Positions 58,368 through 64,000 of a stretch of 64,000 bases of DNA are shown piece after piece. The notes beneath the pieces were generated by a model, which saw only the letters and a list, made by a program, of their open reading frames with translations, was not told where the DNA came from and ran no database searches. Made by a program: the position numbers and the translations under genes. Position 1 is the first letter of the stretch; every line of letters begins with the position of its first letter. The DNA is taken from NCBI GenBank assembly GCA_033980235.1, contig CM067070.1:24206699-24270698 (forward strand), given 5' to 3'. This stretch comes from Diadema setosum. Lineage: Eukaryota > Echinodermata > Echinoidea > Diadematoida > Diadematidae.

Positions 58368-59093
58368 AATATGACAGTTGTTGCGTCATACACTGCCCAG
58401 GTCAAGAGGATGGTACCAGGACTATACAAGTTAAACAGTTTGTCATTAGGAGCATCTTTCTCTATGGGATTGGTTGACAGACATCCCAACCATTCTAAAT
58501 TTGGAGGAAAGAAAGTGAATTTTGACCATTCCAAGCTCTTGCTTCAATAGGAGTTTCTTATTTTTCTTGGTAATTTTACGACACATTCCTATGGGAGCTG
58601 CTCTTTCTTTCCTACTTTTGAGCCAAACATCCTTAGTTTTTCAGTTAGAAAGGTTGGGGGGTCTAGGTTGATTCTCCTGTGAAAGAGAAAATCAGTTTAA
58701 AAGTAACAAACATGCTACATGGAGCTGTTGACTTATATCACAATATTGAAGAAGTACTGTAAATGTCAATATTTTTGCTTGACTATTTTTTATCACGCTG
58801 AGTGGCTCAAAAACATATTTGCGGGGTCTTGAATTCGCGGTGCGCAATTATTGTCAGCCCATTCAAAATGTGCAGAGAAAATTTGAATATATTTTTGTTT
58901 GTTTTTGAATTCGCATTAGCCACAAGTAACGGGAAATTGATATGCAAAAACCACATTTTGCAAAAATGTCTGTGTTAACAGTACATTTGTCAGAAACAAT
59001 GTATTTTCCGTCTTCATAGTCAAGATGCATTTTGTTTTTAAAATAGGCCTATTATGTTTTGATTTTCTGCATCATATCCTGGCTGTCAATCAG

Positions 59094-59236
59094 ACCTGGT
59101 GACACCTCCTCAAAGTTTGACGAGTCTTGGCCCACGAGTGAGCGACCCTCCACCATTGAGAGTCCCGTTGAGATCCGCGACAGGTCGTCCACTTCTCCTT
59201 CGATGGCCCAAGGTGTTCCAGAGATGTCATCTCTTG
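59094..59236 (+). CDS. PROSER3: PROSER3-like protein, exon C
   Basis: A 143-bp exon between GTCAATCAG and GTAAGG, phase 2 in and 1 out. It encodes PGDTSSKFDESWPTSERPST and a Ser/Pro-rich continuation. The F-x-E-S-W-P-[ST]-S core agrees with the ELFEESWPSS motif that I recall from human PROSER3, in the same relative position before the INRFR block. Confidence 0.82.
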
Positions 59237-59664
59237 GTAAGGTTTAGGGACCTGATGCACAGAACACTCACAGTGATGGACTTGAAGTGATGAGGTGACT
59301 CACTTTATGTTCTCCACATTAGCACGCCTCACTCAGTTTGCGGCTTGCTAACTTTGCATTTATTGCTCAAGTGTACAACTGCTGCAAAATAATTAATTGC
59401 CAAATGCCACAGTACAATAAAAAGTGTTGGTCGCAATTCCATTCCTCCACACACAGCTATTTTCCATGGTAATTGAATAGCGTTCCATTTTTTTTTTTTT
59501 TTTTTTTAGCTCATGGATGTGTATGTAATCATGAGCAAGAATACAATGTTGCAGTCTGTGGAGCTAGCAATTGTGCAATTTGTAAAGTAATCTGTCCTTT
59601 CCTGTTGAACACATTAATTGTGACAAAACTTGATTCAATCTGATCTTACACTTACAATTAACAG

Positions 59665-59722
59665 CTGACTCATCTTTGTCAAAGGAGGAGACTCAAGGTC
59701 AACCTGACAGCACAATTGGCAG
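59665..59722 (+). CDS. PROSER3: PROSER3-like protein, exon D
   Basis: A 58-bp exon between ATTAACAG and GTAGGG, phase 1 in and 2 out, encoding DSSLSKEETQGQPDSTIG. Short and disordered. Support comes from the splice sites and from the phases matching both neighbours. Confidence 0.72.
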
Positions 59723-60247
59723 GTAGGGCTATTAAAACTTGTATACTCTTCAAAATATTATGCTCTCCTTTCCCTCTCATATGTGGGTCTAAGATCAGAC
59801 CTTCTATTAATTCAGCATCAGTTCAAGGAATCAAGAGCCAAAATCTAAAAGAATGATCAACTGATAGGCCCCCACCCCTATGCACTGATGTATGTTCATC
59901 ACAAATGTTGCAAACATGCTCTACAAATACCTACTACCCAATGTTTGTTTACATATTTCTCTTTTCTCTATCTCTCTCTCTCTCTCTCTTTTTGTTTGCA
60001 GATATCATTCAACAGACAAAAATTGATATCAAAGGGGGTATTTCTCAGTTATTGTTCATTGCAACAAAAAAGAAAAAAGAAAAATAGAAGACCAAGAAGA
60101 GAGTATTGCACTAATGATTTGTAAAGATATTGATGTCATGCTTTATTCAATAACCATAATATGTTATGGTAAAGAAAAAAATGCATCTACAGTACAGTAT
60201 TTGCAGGGGATGGACCAAGAAGCCTTTTGTTTTTCCTTTCTCCCAAG

Positions 60248-60635
60248 GTTAATCAACCGGTTCCGCTTTGGAGCACCGACAAGCCGTGCTGAGCGCACTG
60301 TGAAGTCAGAAGACAAAACTGCAAGTTTCTGGTGGTTATCCTCCTCCTCATCTCCTACATCACAGCTTCTTTCATCATCGTCATCGGCATCCGTCTCCAG
60401 GCAACCTTCAGGAGGAACCACGCCCTTTTCTGCCAAGGGGTCAAAAGGTCACACAGGACAAAGACCACTGGAGTCAGCTGGTGGAAGGGGGCGGGAAAGC
60501 ACCTTCAGGCGTGGCCGGGGGCGAGGGCGTGATGCGTCACGGACATCATCCTGGTCGGGGCCATCTAGGGGAAGTACCTTGGATGCTGGAAGGAGAATGA
60601 GTGGTGTGTCGACCTTGGCATCAAGCTCAAGTAGT
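60248..60635 (+). CDS. PROSER3: PROSER3-like protein, exon E (INRFR block)
   Basis: The largest exon found (388 bp), between TTTCTCCCAAG and GTAAGA, phase 2 in and 0 out. It begins LINRFRFGAPTSRAER, followed about 10 residues later by FWWLSS. Human PROSER3, as I recall it, has YINRFRQAQPTSREER and FWWLQS in the same order, which is the main basis for the name. The second half is a Gly/Arg-rich stretch (GGRGRE, RRGRGRGRD) then Ser-rich, possibly able to bind RNA. The apparent frame runs about 75 codons past the donor into intron. Confidence 0.85.
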
Positions 60636-61363
60636 GTAAGATTTGTTTTTTTGTTTTTAACCATATTTTATCTTCACTTTCCGAGACTTCTTGAAAACAG
60701 ATACTCTTTATTCATGGTCTATTTGCAGTTTTTGGGTTCAGGTGATTGCAAGAAAAACTTTTTCACATCAAATATGGATGTATCGGTAAACACCATGGAA
60801 AGCATGCCCAAATACATTACTTTATATATTTTGACCTTTTCAAACAATGTGAATTGTTGGTAGCGTGGAAGAACCACTCTTCATGCCAACACACATGTAC
60901 ATCAATATTATAGTCATGTTCAAGCTGTCTCACATGCCAGATTAACGTATACTTGCATTCTAGGACCACTGGGAGGTGTTCTCTGTGCACACAAACTATG
61001 TTCAATGAAGATTCAATATTCCAATTGGAAACATTGAGGTTCAAGCACAAATTTAGCACAAGCTATTTTGCAAACCAATACTGTCATCAGAGGATGCTTC
61101 GTTTAGTGGAATAAATGAAGTGTTTGTTTTTTTTCACAAAGGTCTGCTCTTGCAACTGATGGACAACTTTCCTTACATCGACGTAAACAAGCAGTGTGGC
61201 TACTAGCTACTAAAACACTGATCAGTTCAGTGCTTATTTACATTGATGTATGGCAATTTGTCAATAAGTTGTAGTAAAAGCAACTCAATGCAAGAATTTC
61301 ATCAATTTGAAAGGCATACCCCTTCTACAGAATTAAGTCACTTTCATTCTGTTTCCGCTGCAG
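60636..61363 (+). other. PROSER3-like intron E-F
   Basis: Intron with GTAAGA donor and CCGCTGCAG acceptor. No feature recognised inside. Confidence 0.7.
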
Positions 61364-61443
61364 TCTGTGAAACTCGCATCCAGTCCATTGGATAATGACA
61401 CTGATGAATTGCAACGAAGAGCAGACAAATTGCTTGAAATGAG
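61364..61443 (+). CDS. PROSER3: PROSER3-like protein, exon F
   Basis: An 80-bp exon between TTCCGCTGCAG and GTAATA, phase 0 in and 2 out. It encodes SVKLASSPLDNDTDELQRRA then DKLLEM. The L-Q-x-R-A-x-x-L-L pattern agrees with the LQSRAARLLKRS block of human PROSER3 and would form a short amphipathic helix. Confidence 0.8.
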
Positions 61444-61521
61444 GTAATAGCAAGATTTGTTTGTTGTTGTTTTTCCTAATAATGGTAAATATGCCTTCAT
61501 TGCTTTCAACCATGTAACTTT

Positions 61522-62012
61522 AAAACCAAAGAGTCTTTCAAACATTTAATGGGTAATATCTTTCTTCATTTGACAGCTATATTTCTAATGATAGCCAAAG
61601 ATCAGACTTGCAGTCTCCGGAAACAAAAAAAAAAAAAAAAAAAAAAATGCATCTGTTATATGTAAAATTGTGTACATATAGTAGAAATTGATATATCATT
61701 TAACTGCTTGGAAAAGGTTCATCTTTACAACCAAAGAGCCTTTCAGACATTGAGAGGGTAATATCTTCCTAAATTTTGTAGGGATATTTTTAAAGATAGC
61801 CAAAGTTCAGACTTGCAGTCACTAGAAACATGAAATTTTACCTCTGTGGAAGATTGTGTGTACACAAGTGAAGAAACTGATATATCATATGTCATGAAAC
61901 TGCTAGCAAGGTTCATCTTTACAACAAAAGAGCCTTTCAAACATAGAGGGTAATATCTTTCTTCATTGTGACAGAGATATTTCTAATGATAGCCAAAGTT
62001 CAGACTTGCAGT
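61522..62012. repeat. Tandem triplication of a roughly 200-bp unit in a PROSER3-like intron
   Basis: Three direct copies start at about 61522, 61728 and 61920 with AACCAAAGAGCCTTTCAAAC and continue GGGTAATATCTTTCTTCAT, GATAGCCAAAGTTCAGACTT then GCAG. Units 1 and 2 also share TTGATATATCAT. Unit 3 is cut short by the next exon's intron end. A poly-A run interrupts unit 1 (61624-61646). Confidence 0.92.
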
Positions 62013-62035
62013 GAATGATGTTTTTATGTTTCCAG

Positions 62036-62160
62036 TGAGAGCACCATTCTGACCGACCCTATGGTCAGTTCAGATGGACTTGGCCCATCTTCCGCCACCT
62101 CTACCAGCCCCGACGACCTCACCCCTCCATTGGCAGATGCCTACCGCTCAAGAATTATTG
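62036..62160 (+). CDS. PROSER3: PROSER3-like protein, exon G
   Basis: A 125-bp exon between ATGTTTCCAG and GTAAGT, phase 2 in and 1 out. It encodes ESTILTDPMVSSDGLGPSSA followed by TSTSPDDLTPP and YRSRIIG. The Ser-rich SSDGL-type segment has a counterpart (SSDGLSP) in my recollection of the human protein. Confidence 0.8.
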
Positions 62161-63263
62161 GTAAGTGTGAAGAATAACAAACAGAAAAATTATAATTCTT
62201 AGATCTTTTCTTGTGATGAATACTCTTTGAAGACCTGGTAGTGTGGCCATTCATGCATTGGGAAGGCTGACCACGTTTGGATATACTGTAATAGTGGATA
62301 TTTTCGAACAAGTAATTTTACACGCTTAGCCGGGTAAAATGAATTTTGCATGCTTTTAATTCCTAGCTGGGTAAGATGAATGTTGCATGTTTATAATTCG
62401 GTGGAATCAGGACATTAGCTACTGGAACATATGGTGTGCAAAAATATTTGCGTGCTTTTATTTTCGTTATAGCATCTGGTTGCGCGAAATGTGTGAAAAT
62501 TTCCACGCCACAAAAATTTCTGCTTTTACAGTTAACCTGCAATGAATTGCTTACAGCTTTATCACAGATTGCTGTGTTAGTACACACACAGATGAAGAAT
62601 CTCAACCAGAGTTGACTGTTAACGATGAGCGATCACTTCAATGCACATAATTACTGAGCGGTGTTATTTGTAGTTTTCGAATGTACCCCAGTGGGCAGCG
62701 AATGAATTTGGCCACATATGAATCCCCACACTACTGGGTCTCTAAAGTTTATTGTGATAGAATCATCCTATATCGTTTCCTCTTTCCTTTTTCTTTTGTT
62801 CTTTCTTACCTTTAACTCTCATTTATATGTGTTTCCCTCTGTGACCTTGTGATTGCATCAATGAAGAATTCACGAGAGCTAGCCAAACCAAAGTGCATCA
62901 AACTTTTCATATATCCACAGCAGATGGACCACTGTGCATGTTTCAATGTAACTGACAGATTTTCACGCAATGTCTTGTAGCCAGAGTTATTGAAGTTTTA
63001 CAGTGTCATCTGATGGGGCGAACTTGAAATCTCTGTAGGGTATTTTCTACAAGATAAAAGTAAGATATATAGTATCACATCACCTTACAAGGGAGAAACC
63101 TTGACAAAACTTTGAAGGTAAAGAGGTATTTGGTATTGCAGTTATCTCTCTTATTCAAATTCTAGTAATACATCTCGTGTGAAATGTCTATGGCAAGATG
63201 ATTACTGTGTTTTTGAAAGTGTTGCTTTTTTGTTTTTGTTTTGTTTGCAAATCTGCTAAGCAG
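62161..63263 (+). other. PROSER3-like intron G-H
   Basis: A 1.1 kb intron. The stretch 62280-62530 contains mirrored phrases (TTTTACACGCTTAGC, GGTAAAATGAATTTTGCATG and GGTAAGATGAATGTTGCATG) suggesting a decayed repeat. Nothing coding. Confidence 0.65.
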
Positions 63264-63475
63264 ACAAAGAGAACCTGCCCCGGCCACCGCTCTTCCCCAC
63301 CAACCTCCAATTCACACAGCGCCCTCAGAGGCCGGAAGATGACATCCTCCAACAGTGGCGGATGAGAAGGCGGATGGAAGAAGCAACAGGCAAGGGAATA
63401 GGCAGGGACAGAGCAAAGCGTCCCCTGCAACCATCAAGCTCTGGGCAAACCAGCACAGTATCAAAGCCCTCTGAG
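63264..63475 (+). CDS. PROSER3: PROSER3-like protein, exon H (PEDDIL block)
   Basis: A 212-bp exon between CTAAGCAG and GTATAA, phase 1 in and 0 out. It encodes DKENLPRPPLFP, then RPEDDILQQWRMRRRMEEAT. Human PROSER3 has RPEDDILYQWRQRRKLEQA as I recall it, the clearest single match in this gene. The acidic start and basic end suggest a conserved helix. Coding continues beyond the window, so the gene is partial here. Confidence 0.87.
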
Positions 63476-64000
63476 GTATAAATAAAGTTCCTTCTTCAAG
63501 CATTACACAAATTTTTGGTAAGAAAATTCCAGTTGCCATGGCAAAAACAGAGGCAGCATACAGGTGATTTGCACAGAGTGTACTTGTGTTGTGGAAGTAG
63601 TTGCACATATCATAAGGTGCAGCCAGTTATTAAGTCCCTTTATAAATGAATGAAGGCCATGGGTTACTGTGCAGTTGACTCCCATTACCCGTAGTTTTCT
63701 TTCGTTGTCGTGAAATTTTGTTATAACCGAACAAACAAACAATCAAAAACACAGGGCAGATAATGTTGCGGCCAGAATTTTTACTTTGTTACAACCGGAA
63801 TTTTGTTTTAACCATGTTTGTTTCAACAGGAATGCACAGTAGTGTATACTTAATGACTGTCAGACTCACAAAATGTCTTATAAAAGTTTCTCCTGTGTGG
63901 TACTTTAGTGAGGAAGAAATGGCAATAATAGACATTATTAATTTTGTAGAACATATCTCACTAGACTCTTAGCAAAGCTCAAGATGCAAACAGTAATTTG
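63476..64000 (+). other. PROSER3-like intron, runs off the window
   Basis: Intron 3' of exon H. Contains the repeat copy at 63669-63815. The next exon is not in view. Confidence 0.75.
63669..63815. mobile_element. Short inverted-repeat element, copy 2 (AAATTTCGTTATAACCG family)
   Basis: Shares GTTATAACCGAACAAA, AATCAAAAACACA, AGATAATGTTGCGGC and CAACCGGAATTTTGTT with the copy at 30571-30696, in the same order. The outer tips are more diverged. Confidence 0.8.

Larger units (their letters stand above)
57226..59093 (+). other. PROSER3-like intron B-C with two mobile elements
   Basis: A 1.87 kb intron holding a poly-G/C-ended inverted-repeat element (57366-58149) and a small TTAACC element (58273-58367). 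Between 58370 and 59090 nothing coding is seen. A stretch at 58770-58980 has mirrored TTGCGGGG/TTCGCGG phrases and may be another decayed repeat. Confidence 0.7.

Overview
The window reads as nuclear DNA of a marine invertebrate deuterostome, most likely an echinoderm such as a sea urchin. It is AT-rich, genes are split by GT-AG introns of up to about 16 kb, and the spaces between exons are filled with small inverted-repeat elements, a tRNA-derived SINE, microsatellites and homopolymer tracts. The phylum is an inference from gene content and repeat style. Nothing looks prokaryotic. Almost all simple open reading frames in the window are chance or repeat-derived. The real coding sequence had to be assembled exon by exon from protein motifs and splice phases.

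Three genes can be supported. (1) A Barx homeobox gene on the minus strand (2909-22132) has four coding exons. They join in frame at every junction to give a 424-residue protein with an eh1-like repression motif, a Barx-type homeodomain and the Barx-specific tail PTKPKGRPKK. Its first intron is about 16.4 kb. (2) A second NK-like homeobox gene, also on the minus strand (43613-51559), has three coding exons and 364 residues. It has an eh1-like motif, a Gln/Ala-rich stretch, a homeodomain closest in motif to Bsx and Barx, and a very acidic C-terminal tail. (3) On the plus strand, a PROSER3-like gene has eight consecutive in-phase exons from 56619 to 63475 and runs off the right edge. Two more candidate 5' exons lie at 55390-55750. 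The second homeobox gene and the PROSER3-like gene are divergent, with about 3.8 kb between their start codons.

Layout: 1-2908 lies beyond the Barx stop codon; 2909-22132 is Barx; 22133-43612 is a 21.5 kb spacer between the homeobox genes, rich in foldback elements; 43613-51559 is the second homeobox gene, whose introns carry three of the five copies of one palindromic element, with a fourth about 0.8 kb away at the intron's right-hand end; 51560-55389 is the divergent intergenic spacer; 55390-64000 is the PROSER3-like gene.

The two homeobox genes stand in the same orientation and both encode probable DNA-binding repressors, so they may be a tandem pair of related NK-like genes sharing a regulatory landscape. 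The most striking unexplained structures are a three-copy tandem array of roughly 0.5 kb units (28346-29900), each ending in a long hairpin and repeating the same promoter-like motifs; a 152-bp nearly perfect palindrome (33975-34126); and a 212-bp foldback built of three forward and three reverse copies of one short phrase (27196-27407).
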